Origin: Desulfonatronospira thiodismutans ASO3-1
GTDB taxonomy: Bacteria > Desulfobacterota > Desulfovibrionia > Desulfovibrionales > Desulfonatronovibrionaceae
Assembly (NCBI RefSeq): GCF_000174435.1
Contig: NZ_ACJN02000002.1
Span: forward strand, 124,001-188,000
Direction of reading: 5' to 3'
DNA: 64,000 bases
Position 1 is the stretch's first letter. Every line of letters begins with the position of its first letter. Below the pieces are notes generated by a model, which ran no database searches, was not told the DNA's origin, and saw nothing but the letters and a program-made list of their open reading frames with translations. Positions 32,358 to 41,763 of the stretch are shown one piece after another. A program made the position numbers and the translations under genes.

Positions 32358-35213
32358 TCAAAAATCCAGCCAGTCGTCCAGCGCCCTCCTGGCGGCGTCT
32401 TCTCCGGTGATTCCCAGATCCAGGGCATGGTTCAAAGTGTCTTCCAGGCCACTGACATTGAGCACCAAGCTGCCCACGCGCTGGGGAGGATCGCCGTGCA
32501 CTCCCTCTCCGCGGATCTCTATGCGCGCCCGGACATCATCGGCCATGGGAATGATATTCAGAGTAAAATAATCATACTCGAAATCCCTGAGGGCCTCTTC
32601 CAGCCTTTCGCTCAGGATTGAGAGGTACTCCTGCCCGGCCAGGCTCTGGCGCACATACATAAGCAGGGTATCCATGAGCTCTTCATCTTTTATGCCCAGC
32701 CTGCCGGTTCCAGGAAGGGAATATATGTATCCGTCCCCAAGACTTATCCTATCAGAATCCAGGCCCAGGTGCACGTGCCCGTAAAAGAGGCCGCTGCCCT
32801 CTATCTTGTCCTGGAAGGCCCGTCCGGCATACTCAAGGAGATCCACGTCCTCAAAATACATATCCAGCCGGCCTTCCCCTGCTTCCAGGTCCCACCTGGA
32901 AGAATGTACTGCAATCCTGCCCTGTGGCACCAGCAGCCAGGAGCTTTTGTCCAGATGCAGTGTATCCCCCCGGACCCTGAAACTGGTCAGACCGTCCCGG
33001 GCGGAAAATATATCCGTGTCAAGCTCCTGGACATGCAGATAGCTGTCCCGGTCCCGGGCGGTGTACAAGGGATCGATGCTGTCCAGGGCCACAAGACCTG
33101 ATATGCCTCTGGCTGCAATCCCTGCTTCCCGGCCCTGCACATCCAGGTCCTCCAGCTCCAGCTGAAGGTACGGCTCCATGCCCCCTGCATCCAGGTCCGC
33201 CTGTATATCCAGCCTGGCCCGGCCCTGAATATCAAAATCCCTGATCCGGGGAAAAAAGTCCTGGAGCTGCTCCCGGGACGGTACATCAAACCAGTCAGTG
33301 CCGGCTGTTGCCCTGCCTTTCAGACCCTGGTCCCCGAAAAAAAGATCCAGTCCCAGATCAGCCTTGATTCCCGGGAAAGCCTCCCAGGCCCCGTAAGCTT
33401 GGAACCGGTAATCACTGACAGCAACGCCGCCTTCAGGCCCGGGGAACTTCTCGCCGTTATAATAAATATGTTCTATATTCCACCTGCCCCGGTCCTGTGC
33501 CTGGCTGTCCCAGCTCACGGGCAGGCCAAAGCTTATTCCTGCAAGTTCAAGGCCCATATCCTGAAGTTCTACCCCGCCCCCGGAAAGACTAACTGTAAGC
33601 CCGCCCCGGGGCAGGCCGTCCATGAACTCCAGGTCAGCCTGCAACCCCCCTGCGGCGAATGAGGCCCGTGCGTCACGGGATTTTACAACCAGCCCGCCCG
33701 GCAAGGAAGCATCCAGCATTATCCGGGGTGCTTCTCCCGCAGCCAGATCCAGCCCGGCCCAGTCGTCTCTGCCGGACAGGGTAATCCCCGGTATTTCCAG
33801 GTGCTCATCCTCCAGGTCCATGGACATGGAATCAAAACCAAGCCTGCTCTCCCGGCCCAGGCGCACAGTGGTCAAATCCGGCCCGGCAGAAATCCCGGGA
33901 AACAGTTCCAGAAAAATGCCCCTGACCTGCGCCTTCTGCTGCGGCAAATGCAGGTCCAGCGGTCCTGCTTCAGCACTGGCAGAATCTAAGGACACCCGCC
34001 AGTCCAGCCCGCCTTCATCACGGATGGCCCAGGCCTTGAGTCTACCTGCAGCCTGCAGGGGAAAGTCCCTCTGGACCAGGGCGTCTTTCGGCAGAAAAAC
34101 CCCGGCCAGCTCAGGGGATACAGATCCCGCCAGGTCCAGGTCCCACTCTCCGGACCAGGGCTCATCCCCGGACCACAGGGCAAATATGTCTTCATGTGTG
34201 CCCGTCAGGTCCAGATCCAGCCTGTCCGGCTTTTCCAGACGGGCCTGCATAGACGATACTCCCCTGTCCTTAAGCAGCATATCAATACCGGCAAACTGAA
34301 AATCACCCAGTTTAAGGCCTTCCAGCTGAACACCTGCCTGCAGACTGTCACGGGAAAAACCGTCAAAAGTACCCTGCAGGTTCAGCGCCGCCCTGTCCAG
34401 GCCGAACTTCGTACCAGCCAGTGTCAGGTGCTGTCGCCCAAGCTCTGCATAAAAATCAATACAGCCGTCTCCTGGATCATCCAGGCCGCCGGCCCAGGTT
34501 AGCGAAAGTTCCGCCTGCAGGGGCAGCCCCTGCCGGGGCAAGGACTCAAACCTCTCATCTTCCGGCCAGGAACTCTGGATCGAAACATCCGCCCTGCCTG
34601 ATTCCAGGTCAGCCAAACCCTTTATCTGCAGAGCTGAACCAAGGAGCCTGGTTTCAAATTCGGCCCTGATGTTTTTAACATCCCCGGCCTGGACAACACC
34701 GCTAAGGGGCACCCGCCAGCCGAGGCCTGCGTATTCCATAAGAAATGAAGACGACTGCAGCTCAAGCACATCAAAGGGAAGAGCAGGGACGGCCAACTCT
34801 CTTTCCCGGTCGTCCCCTTTAAAGGGCAATCCCAGGTCCAGTCCTTCCGGAGTGTATCCGGCCCGCCAGTTCAGGCCTGTGACCACAATTCTATCGGCCC
34901 TGCCCTGCATAAGGCTTGACCACCCAAGGCGCACAGCCACCCGGTCAACTTCCAGCCCCAGGTTTTCCCCCCGGATGTCACTCAGGTGAATCCCCCTGGG
35001 ACCCACGGAGTCCACCCGGATTTGAGCTTCTTGAATGCCCTGGTCTTGCATGTAGCTTACAAGAAACCTTTCCAGGATGAAGGGCAGGGATATATACAGC
35101 CCCAGGACCAGGACCGGCAGAAGCGCCAGCATTAACAGCAGTACTGAAACCACCTTGCCGTGCATGGACCGGGGCCGGTTCTTCCTGCTCCCGGCAGGAC
35201 TGTTACGGCTCAT
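32358..35213 (-). CDS. ydbH: YdbH-like intermembrane bridge protein (AsmA-like)
   Basis: A 951-residue protein with a basic N terminus and one membrane helix at about 20-42 (VSVLLLMLALLPVLVLGLYI). A long beta-strand-rich periplasmic region with repeated L-x-L/D-x-D patterns follows, as in AsmA/TamB/YhdP-type lipid conduits. The C-terminal DUF2993-like portion ends in LNVSGLEDTLNHALDLG. In E. coli YdbH is one of three redundant carriers of phospholipids to the outer membrane. Cotranscribed with the YnbE- and YdbL-like genes and flanked on the same strand by two sensor kinases, the upstream one ending 32 bases before this start. Confidence 0.87.
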   Translation of the reverse strand: MSRNSPAGSRKNRPRSMHGKVVSVLLLMLALLPVLVLGLYISLPFILERFLVSYMQDQGIQEAQIRVDSVGPRGIHLSDIRGENLGLEVDRVAVRLGWSSLMQGRADRIVVTGLNWRAGYTPEGLDLGLPFKGDDRERELAVPALPFDVLELQSSSFLMEYAGLGWRVPLSGVVQAGDVKNIRAEFETRLLGSALQIKGLADLESGRADVSIQSSWPEDERFESLPRQGLPLQAELSLTWAGGLDDPGDGCIDFYAELGRQHLTLAGTKFGLDRAALNLQGTFDGFSRDSLQAGVQLEGLKLGDFQFAGIDMLLKDRGVSSMQARLEKPDRLDLDLTGTHEDIFALWSGDEPWSGEWDLDLAGSVSPELAGVFLPKDALVQRDFPLQAAGRLKAWAIRDEGGLDWRVSLDSASAEAGPLDLHLPQQKAQVRGIFLELFPGISAGPDLTTVRLGRESRLGFDSMSMDLEDEHLEIPGITLSGRDDWAGLDLAAGEAPRIMLDASLPGGLVVKSRDARASFAAGGLQADLEFMDGLPRGGLTVSLSGGGVELQDMGLELAGISFGLPVSWDSQAQDRGRWNIEHIYYNGEKFPGPEGGVAVSDYRFQAYGAWEAFPGIKADLGLDLFFGDQGLKGRATAGTDWFDVPSREQLQDFFPRIRDFDIQGRARLDIQADLDAGGMEPYLQLELEDLDVQGREAGIAARGISGLVALDSIDPLYTARDRDSYLHVQELDTDIFSARDGLTSFRVRGDTLHLDKSSWLLVPQGRIAVHSSRWDLEAGEGRLDMYFEDVDLLEYAGRAFQDKIEGSGLFYGHVHLGLDSDRISLGDGYIYSLPGTGRLGIKDEELMDTLLMYVRQSLAGQEYLSILSERLEEALRDFEYDYFTLNIIPMADDVRARIEIRGEGVHGDPPQRVGSLVLNVSGLEDTLNHALDLGITGEDAARRALDDWLDF

Positions 35214-35245
35214 ATTTCCCGCAATTATGTTTTGATGAAGGACAG

Positions 35246-36652
35246 TTACTGGGCAGGGCAGTTGAGTCCCAGCTTCAAAGTAAAGTAAAAAGTGCTGCCC
35301 CGGCCTTCTTCAGTATCCAGGGCGATAGTGCCCCCCATGAGCTTGACCAGGTTCCGGGCTATGCTCAGCCCCAGGCCCAGGCCGCCGTGCCTGCGGGTAA
35401 AGCTGTTGTCCGCCTGGGAAAAAGGCTGAAAGACCTGGAATATGAGATCATCGGATATCCCGGGACCGGAGTCGCTCAACGCAAAGCCCGCAAGGATACT
35501 GTCCTCATAACTGCGCAGAAGGCTTACATCCAGATGAATCTCGCCATCCTGGGTAAACTTTACGGCATTGCTGAGCATATTGAAAAGGATCTGCCTGACT
35601 CTGGCCTGATCCCCGCAGACCTCTCCCGGCAGGTCCGCTGCAATGCTGAGCTTAATGCCGAGACCCTTTTGTCTCGCTGAAGCCTCCAGGCTTTGTATTG
35701 TCTGTTGCACAACGCTGCGCAGATCAAAAGGCCTGTTTTCCAGCCGGGGTTCTACCTGGTCAAGGCCGGCAAACTCCAGGATATCTGAGAGTATGGTCAA
35801 GATTCCCCGGCCGGAAGCCTTGGCTGTCTGCAAAAGCTCCTGCTGCTCCTCATCCAGGGAGGTATCTTCCATAAGCTGCAGCATGCCGAAGATACCGTTT
35901 AACGGGGTGCGGATCTCATGACTCATGTTGGCCAGGAATCCACTCTTGGCCTTTGTGGCCGCCTCAGCTGCATCCCTGCTCTCAATCAGCTCCTGCTCCA
36001 CCTTTTTTCTGGCCTCTATCTCCTGGCGCAGCATGTTGTTGGTGCCCTCCAGGGTCCTGTTCATCTCCAGGAGCTTTTCAGAATATTCCACCTGCCGGGT
36101 AATATCCTGCATGGCTGTAAAGCAGCGCAGGGCCTTTTGATCGCCGTGCTCAACGGCTATGCTTTTGATGCGCGCCCAGATCCCCCTGCTGTTTTGCACT
36201 TTGAGCTTGAGGCTTACGTCTTCCGCCACTGGCTTTTTGCTGAAAACACGGCGGCGGTGATCGGAAAAAGCCCTCTGGTATGTGGTGTCTAAGTAGAGCA
36301 TAAAGGGTTTGCCGTGCAGGGTACGCTGATCCATACCCAGCATTTCCGCCCCGTAGCGGTTCACATCTTCTATGATGCCGTTTTCGTCGAAAACGAAAAA
36401 CCCCACAGGTGCAAAATCAAAAAGCCGCCTGTACTCATTGCTGGTTCTTTCCAGCTGCTCCTGCTTGGCCTGAAGTTCCTCGTTCTGAATGGACAGCTCC
36501 ACCTGGTAGACGCTTAGCTCCTGCAGTACTTCCTGGACATCTTCAAACTCCGATGCAGGCCCGCTTAAATCGTCATACTCCTTAAGGCTTTTTTCCGCCT
36601 TTTCCCTGAGTTCCTGCAATCTGTCCCTGGTAGATTTTTCGTTGTCAGGCAT
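35246..36652 (-). CDS. Soluble PAS sensor histidine kinase
   Basis: A 468-residue kinase (478 if a TTG at 36682 is used; the ATG at 36652 has only a weak ribosome-binding site). An N-terminal coiled coil contains LSVYQVELSIQNEELQ, a motif common before PAS domains. One PAS domain follows at about 80-190, then a second coiled coil, the HisKA domain with His245 in SHEIRTP, and an HATPase with LSNAVKF and GLGLGLSIA. It lacks transmembrane helices and a receiver. First gene of the operon that continues into ydbH, so it may monitor the envelope indirectly. Its response regulator is not in the window. Confidence 0.88.
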   Translation of the reverse strand: MPDNEKSTRDRLQELREKAEKSLKEYDDLSGPASEFEDVQEVLQELSVYQVELSIQNEELQAKQEQLERTSNEYRRLFDFAPVGFFVFDENGIIEDVNRYGAEMLGMDQRTLHGKPFMLYLDTTYQRAFSDHRRRVFSKKPVAEDVSLKLKVQNSRGIWARIKSIAVEHGDQKALRCFTAMQDITRQVEYSEKLLEMNRTLEGTNNMLRQEIEARKKVEQELIESRDAAEAATKAKSGFLANMSHEIRTPLNGIFGMLQLMEDTSLDEEQQELLQTAKASGRGILTILSDILEFAGLDQVEPRLENRPFDLRSVVQQTIQSLEASARQKGLGIKLSIAADLPGEVCGDQARVRQILFNMLSNAVKFTQDGEIHLDVSLLRSYEDSILAGFALSDSGPGISDDLIFQVFQPFSQADNSFTRRHGGLGLGLSIARNLVKLMGGTIALDTEEGRGSTFYFTLKLGLNCPAQ

Positions 36653-36695
36653 AAATTGTGATCCAATAAAGTTTGACTGCAATCATCTCTGCAAA

Positions 36696-36778
36696 GGCAC
36701 TTGTCCGTGCCTGAGAGCACCCGTTTCCCAGGGTATGCTGCAGGAATATCCGCCTGCTCAGAGCACCTGGTCCCTGGA
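36696..36778 (-). ncRNA. Possible structured leader upstream of the PAS kinase
   Basis: Nested stems are visible: CCAGGG (36728-36733) with CCCTGG (36772-36777), an internal GCAGG/CCTGC hairpin, and GGCAC/GTGCC (36696-36711). On the minus strand, CTCTCAGG-CAC-GGACA resembles the 3' core of glycine riboswitches, but the matching 5' half is not recognisable, so no class is assigned. The remaining gap up to thiE is featureless. Confidence 0.3.
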
Positions 36779-36965
36779 TTATACCAACCATTTCTGATGT
36801 TTTTTTGCATGAATTTAGATTAATTGTCCAGTCTTTATTAATGCCTCAGGTCTTTATTCTGAAAATACGCCGCCAGAGCACAAGGGCTTTTAAATAACTG
36901 TTCCTGTCACATCTTTTCCGCCCGGCATCTTGCTTTTGGGGGCTGCATGTTTTAGAGTTTAGTTT

Positions 36966-37610
36966 ATGACCAAAGAAATTGACTACTCCCTTTATCTGGT
37001 AACGGACAACGGCCTGTGCATGGGCCGGGATCTAACCCGTGTTGTGCTGGATGCAGTACAGGGCGGGGTAAGTATGGTGCAGATCCGGGAAAAAAACAGC
37101 ACAGCCGGAGAGTTTTTAAATACCGCCAGGGCATTGCAGCAAAGGCTTTCTGATTCCGGCGTGCCACTTATAATCAACGACCGGGTGGACGTGGCCATGG
37201 CCGCCGGGGCCCACGGGGTGCACATAGGCCAGGAAGACCTGCCCTACCAGGTGGTCCGGGAGATGCTCGGCCCGGACAAAATCATAGGAGTGTCCATCAA
37301 TACCTATGACCAGCTCTGGCAGGCATCTCTTACTGACGTGGATTACCTGAGCCTGAGCCCGGTATTTCCCACTCAGACCAAAACCGACACCAAGGAGCCC
37401 TTCGGGCTGGAAGGCCTGAAAAAGGCCCGGGCCATGACCGGCAAACCCCTTATAACCATAGGCGGAATCAACAGGGACAACCTGGCGGATATAATGGCCA
37501 CCGGAGTGGACGGCGTGGCCCTGGTATCTGCTGTCTGCTCCGCTGATTCTCCCGCTGATGCAGCCAGGGAGCTTGTCCGGATAATCAGGGACAATAAGAT
37601 GCGGATTTAG
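36966..37610 (+). CDS. thiE: Thiamine-phosphate synthase
   Basis: Joins HMP pyrophosphate and thiazole phosphate to thiamine phosphate. It has 214 residues with a TIM-barrel. Motifs are YLVTDNG at the start, MVQIREKN (the family's Q-x-R-x-K), LIINDRVDVA, GVHIGQED, and the phosphate loop ITIGGINRDN with GVALVSAV. It is a stand-alone gene with no other thiamine genes beside it and no TPP riboswitch visible upstream. A period-8 repeat array begins immediately after the stop. Confidence 0.93.
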   Translation: MTKEIDYSLYLVTDNGLCMGRDLTRVVLDAVQGGVSMVQIREKNSTAGEFLNTARALQQRLSDSGVPLIINDRVDVAMAAGAHGVHIGQEDLPYQVVREMLGPDKIIGVSINTYDQLWQASLTDVDYLSLSPVFPTQTKTDTKEPFGLEGLKKARAMTGKPLITIGGINRDNLADIMATGVDGVALVSAVCSADSPADAARELVRIIRDNKMRI

Positions 37611-37611
37611 A

Positions 37612-37699
37612 ATTTTGGGATTTTGGGATTTTGGGATTTTGGGATCGGGGAATTGGGGGATTGAGGGATTGGGGGATTCGAGGATTTTGGGATTGAAGG
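37612..37699 (+). repeat. Period-8 tandem array ATTNNGGG (11 units)
   Basis: Eleven consecutive octamers in exact register: ATTTTGGG four times, then ATCGGGGA, ATTGGGGG, ATTGAGGG, ATTGGGGG, ATTCGAGG, ATTTTGGG, ATTGAAGG. It starts one base after the thiE stop codon. Regular GGG runs every 8 bases on the coding strand give G-quadruplex potential. Confidence 0.9.
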
Positions 37700-37737
37700 A
37701 ATTATTGATCAGGAACCCATAACCTAAGGAGGTACAT

Positions 37738-38022
37738 ATGCCTGAGTATGTCGTTTTGAGCAAACTTACTGATGAAGGACGCAAGACCCTGAAAAAGAAG
37801 CCGGAACGTATCATGGAGGTAAACAAGGAGCTCGAGGATATGGGGGTAAAGGTCAAGCAGCAGTATGCCCTGCTTGGCAACTATGACTTCCTGAACATCG
37901 TGGAGGCTCCGGATAACGAAGCCATGATGAAGATGTCCGTGGAACTGGGATCCAGGGGATCTGTAGAGCTCTTGACCTTGCCGGCCTTAGAGATTGATGC
38001 TTTTGTCAAACAGGCTACCTGA
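37738..38022 (+). CDS. GYD domain protein
   Basis: A 94-residue protein of the GYD family (ferredoxin-like alpha/beta barrel fold). It starts YVVLSKLTDEGRKTLKKKPER and has the signature LLGNYDFLNIVEAPDNEAMMKM (here GNYD in place of GYD). The end is LTLPALEIDAF. AGGAGG lies 6 bases before the ATG. The family's function is unknown. It sits between the octamer array and a hairpin that separates it from the convergent hybrid kinase. Confidence 0.88.
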   Translation: MPEYVVLSKLTDEGRKTLKKKPERIMEVNKELEDMGVKVKQQYALLGNYDFLNIVEAPDNEAMMKMSVELGSRGSVELLTLPALEIDAFVKQAT

Positions 38023-38042
38023 TCATCAGCCTGCAGGCAGCT

Positions 38043-38077
38043 GTTCAGGGGCATGGACGCCGTCCACGCCCCTGAAC
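38043..38077. terminator. Hairpin between convergent genes
   Basis: GTTCAGGGGCATGGAC and GTCCACGCCCCTGAAC with a 3-base loop and one mismatch. It lies between the stops of the GYD gene (+) and the hybrid kinase (-). It is a likely transcript end for both strands, although neither side has a long T tract. Confidence 0.6.
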
Positions 38078-38088
38078 GATTTCAAATA

Positions 38089-41000
38089 TTACTTTGTTTT
38101 GAGTTCCCTTGTCACCTCTTCAACTTCCCTTTCAAGCTCTGTCAGCAGATCCTCAACTCCCTGCATATCCTGACTGCGGCCCTTATGCTCCAGCTTTCTG
38201 GCTGTTTCCCAGGCCACGTCCGCCACAAAGATACCCAGCATCCCCTTGAGGGTATGGGCGCTGTGAGTCAGGGAACCCGGATCATTGTCCTCCACAGCCT
38301 TGCGGATGCGCTGCATGTAGCCTTCGTAGGTCTGGAGAAAATTTTCGGACAGTTCCGCAAGAAGCTCCTGGTCATCTCCCATGCGGGCCAGGGCAGTCTC
38401 CAGATCAGCAGCTGCCGGCGACTGAAGACCTGGATCTTTTGACATGTTTTCACCGGCTTCTTCCATTTCTTCCTGGCTCCGGCCAGAGTGTTCTCCCAGC
38501 ACTGCTTTTATCTCCTTGAACAGATCGGCCTTGCGGATGGGTTTTTGCACATAGCTGTCCATGCCCGCTTCCAGACATTTTTCCCGGTCGCCTTTCAGGG
38601 CATGGGCGGTAATGGCGATAACAGGTGTCCTTAAAAGACCCTCTTCCTGCTCCCGGGCCCGGATAAGCCTTGTGGCTTCCAGGCCGTCCATAACCGGCAT
38701 CTGCACGTCCATGAGCACCAGGTCAAAATTCTCCCGGGCCAGAGCATCCACAGCCTCCCGGCCGTCATGGACCCCGCGGACCTGATGCCCCTCCTGGCTG
38801 AGTATCCTGACGGCCAGGAGCTGATTCACCTCGTTGTCTTCGGCCAGCAGTATCTTCAAGGGCCTTAAACCGTCAATTTCCTCCCCTTTGCCCTCTTGCG
38901 CCTGCTCCTGTTCATGGTCCATGCCCCCTGATACGGCATCCAGGATGGCCCCCAGAAGCTTAGACTGCTTTACCGGCTTGAACAGGTAGGCCTTGACCCC
39001 GTAGGTTCGCAGTTTCCGGGAGTCTCCCAGCTGCGCCCCGGAGGTAAGTACAAGTATGACCGGCTTTACAGAAGGGTCCATGTCCTGCATGGCCTCCAGC
39101 ACGTCCAGGCCGTTCATCTCCGGCATGTGCATGTCCAGGAGCATGACCTGAAAAGGATCATTTGCGCTGGCGGCATGTTCCAGCATCTTCAGGCCCTGGC
39201 CGCCGCTCTGGGCGATGGCCGGCTGCATCCACCAGTACCTGAGGCTTTCTTCGAGTATACCGGCGTTGTTGGCATTGTCGTCAACAATGAGCACCTTGAG
39301 CCCCTGCAGCTGGCTTACATCCCCCAGGACCTGCTCTTTTTGCGCATCCTCTCCAGGCTCCAGGGGCAGCACAAAGCTGAAAGTGCTGCCTCTGCCGGGC
39401 TCGCTTTGCATCCAGATACGGCCTTTCATCATTTCTACCAGGCGGCTGCTTATGGACAGCCCGAGCCCTGTGCCCCCGTACTTACGGCGGGAGCTGCCGT
39501 CCGCCTGAACAAAGGCCTCAAAAATACCTTCCTGTTTGTCCCAGGCAATGCCGCTGCCGGTATCCACAACTCTGAAGAGTATCTGCAGTTTTGAGAGGTA
39601 ACCCTCGTCCCGGGCTGCATGCTGGAGCATTTCTTCTGCTGCCGCCAGGCGGACTTCCACCTGCACCTCACCCTGCTGGGTAAACTTGATGGCGTTGCCC
39701 ACCAGATTGACCAGTACCTGGCGCAGGCGGTCAGGATCTCCTTTGAACCCGTCCTCCATATCCGGCTCCACACGCACTACCAGCTCCACCCCCTTTTGAT
39801 GGGCCAGCATGGCCACGGAGTAGACAGCGTTGTGCACGGTTTCGCGCAGGCTGAAGTCTATGTACTCCAGATCCAGCTTGCCGGCCTCGATCTTGGAGAA
39901 ATCCAGGATATCGTTTAAAAGGGCCAGCAGGGACTCAGAGGAATTCTGAATAATGGACAGATATTCCTTCTGCTCGGGAGTCAGCTCGGTGTTGCCGGCC
40001 AGCTCGGTCATGCCCATTATGGCATTCATAGGAGTGCGGATCTCATGGCTCATATTGGCCAGGAATTCGCTCTTGGCCCGGCTGGCCTCCCTGGCCTGCC
40101 TGGCTGCTTCCTGGTATTTTTCGTTGAGTACCATCAGCTCCTGGTTTTTTTGCTCCAGGTCCTGCTCTTTTTCCATGAGGGCGGTCACATCCTGAGCCAG
40201 TTCCAGGTAGCCGGCGATGTTGCCCTCACGGTCTCGCAGCACCTTGGCCCTGGGCCGGATATACATGACCCGGCCTTCACCCCGGTCCCAGCGGATAATC
40301 TGTCTGGTATCCACATCTTCGCCTCTTTGCAGGGTAGCTATGGGACATTCGGGCAGACCGCAGCAGTCGGCGTTGAATATCTGCCGGCATGTATAATATC
40401 TCAATTCTTCCGGGTCGTGCTCTTCTGCCAGGTCCATTGTGGCCCGGTTGGCGTGCATGATGTGCATATTGCTGTCCACCACGAACACCGGGTCCGGGAT
40501 AGCGTCCAGGACCATGGTGTTGAAAGTGAGCATCTCATGGTATCTGTCCATGAGCCGGTTGAAGTCCGAGGTCAATTGGCCCAGTTCGTCCCTGGACCCG
40601 GGATCCAGCCGCCGGCCCAGGCTTTCTTTATTTTCCTGGATACCTTGTATCTGCTCCCGGATACGGCTGATGGGTTCTATAACGCTTTGCTGGACCACTT
40701 TGCGCCCCACCAGGAGAAAAACCAGCATAATGGCCAGAGGAGTGCCCCACAGAAGGCGGTTCATCCAGGCCAGCCTGAACTGCTGCTGGCTTACATCCAG
40801 ATACTGGGCGGAGACCCCGACTGCATTGCCTGCATAGTCCAGTATGGGAAAGGCAGCAACGGCATACCCCTTTTCAATGCGCACCTGCAGACCCTGCTCT
40901 CCCTGCTCCAGATCCTGGACATTGAGGGCCTGCATTATCTCTTCCTCGCCCTCGCCTGCAGCCAGTATATAGTTCTCATTCAGGCGTGGATAAGTATCCC

Positions 41001-41718
41001 GGTCCTGCATCTCCGGGGCCAGGTGCAGCCATTCTTTTTTCATGAACATGTTCAGGTGACTGACATGTTTGAGTTCCAGGTCCTCCCAGACATCACTGAA
41101 CCGGGACAGGGACTCCACTGAACCCAGGTATTCTCCGTTTTCGGAAAAAACAGGCAGAACAGCCCGGACCACCAGTCCTCCCCTGCCCACCTCGATGCCG
41201 GAAACCGGCTCACGGGTTTCCATTACCCGGTTCACCGTGCCTCGAAACTGAGTCAGGTCATCGGACCTGTCCTCCTGCAGACCGTTTAAGAGTACGTTCT
41301 TGTCCCGCCAGCTGCGCAGGAGGCTGCGGCCGTTGGGCAGATGAAAGTGCAGGCGCAGAGGCTTGTCTTCTCCCAGCATCCGGCTGTACCCCTGCATAAA
41401 ATCCTGCAGGCCATGCCTCAAAAATTCCCTGGCCTCCTGTACGCGCAGATCGTAAGGATCATCCATGTCTCCTTCTGCGGCCGTTTCCAGAGACTCTCTC
41501 ACCAGGGGGTGAGCCGAGAACATGGCTGCCTGCTCCCTGGCGCTCAGCTCCATTATGCTGACGACCTGGTCAATTTTGTCCTGATTCTCCAGGGCCAGCC
41601 TCTCAGCCCCGGACTTTTCCATATGACCGCGCTGCAGGGTGGAGGCATAAAAGGCCACCGAGGTGAAAAAAAGCACCAGGAGGATCAAGGGGATAAAAAT
41701 CTTGCTTTGAATGCGCAT
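38089..41718 (-). CDS. Hybrid sensor histidine kinase with two receivers and HPt domain
   Basis: A large membrane-bound phosphorelay kinase of 1209 residues. First helix at about 5-27, periplasmic sensor region to about 320, second helix ([17 protein letters not shown]), HAMP, and PAS (about 405-510) with several cysteines ([15 protein letters not shown]) as in redox- or metal-sensing PAS variants. HisKA with His558, HATPase ([17 protein letters not shown]), first receiver with Asp862, second receiver with Asp1004, and a C-terminal HPt with His1155 in HTLKGM. The entire relay is in one chain. It lies 45 bases after the kinase at 41764-43173 in the same direction. The final output regulator is not seen. 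Confidence 0.92.
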   Translation of the reverse strand: MRIQSKIFIPLILLVLFFTSVAFYASTLQRGHMEKSGAERLALENQDKIDQVVSIMELSAREQAAMFSAHPLVRESLETAAEGDMDDPYDLRVQEAREFLRHGLQDFMQGYSRMLGEDKPLRLHFHLPNGRSLLRSWRDKNVLLNGLQEDRSDDLTQFRGTVNRVMETREPVSGIEVGRGGLVVRAVLPVFSENGEYLGSVESLSRFSDVWEDLELKHVSHLNMFMKKEWLHLAPEMQDRDTYPRLNENYILAAGEGEEEIMQALNVQDLEQGEQGLQVRIEKGYAVAAFPILDYAGNAVGVSAQYLDVSQQQFRLAWMNRLLWGTPLAIMLVFLLVGRKVVQQSVIEPISRIREQIQGIQENKESLGRRLDPGSRDELGQLTSDFNRLMDRYHEMLTFNTMVLDAIPDPVFVVDSNMHIMHANRATMDLAEEHDPEELRYYTCRQIFNADCCGLPECPIATLQRGEDVDTRQIIRWDRGEGRVMYIRPRAKVLRDREGNIAGYLELAQDVTALMEKEQDLEQKNQELMVLNEKYQEAARQAREASRAKSEFLANMSHEIRTPMNAIMGMTELAGNTELTPEQKEYLSIIQNSSESLLALLNDILDFSKIEAGKLDLEYIDFSLRETVHNAVYSVAMLAHQKGVELVVRVEPDMEDGFKGDPDRLRQVLVNLVGNAIKFTQQGEVQVEVRLAAAEEMLQHAARDEGYLSKLQILFRVVDTGSGIAWDKQEGIFEAFVQADGSSRRKYGGTGLGLSISSRLVEMMKGRIWMQSEPGRGSTFSFVLPLEPGEDAQKEQVLGDVSQLQGLKVLIVDDNANNAGILEESLRYWWMQPAIAQSGGQGLKMLEHAASANDPFQVMLLDMHMPEMNGLDVLEAMQDMDPSVKPVILVLTSGAQLGDSRKLRTYGVKAYLFKPVKQSKLLGAILDAVSGGMDHEQEQAQEGKGEEIDGLRPLKILLAEDNEVNQLLAVRILSQEGHQVRGVHDGREAVDALARENFDLVLMDVQMPVMDGLEATRLIRAREQEEGLLRTPVIAITAHALKGDREKCLEAGMDSYVQKPIRKADLFKEIKAVLGEHSGRSQEEMEEAGENMSKDPGLQSPAAADLETALARMGDDQELLAELSENFLQTYEGYMQRIRKAVEDNDPGSLTHSAHTLKGMLGIFVADVAWETARKLEHKGRSQDMQGVEDLLTELEREVEEVTRELKTK

Positions 41719-41763
41719 AAAATTGTCTGAAATAAATAATGCAGCTGTTTTAGCAGGCTAAAG

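Noticed and set aside
36700-36760. TPP riboswitch upstream of thiE
   Set aside because: A CTGAGA hexamer is present, but the GAACCTGAT and surrounding conserved parts of the THI element are missing.
37612-37699. CRISPR array
   Set aside because: Units are 8 bases with no spacers and no cas genes; it is a simple tandem array.
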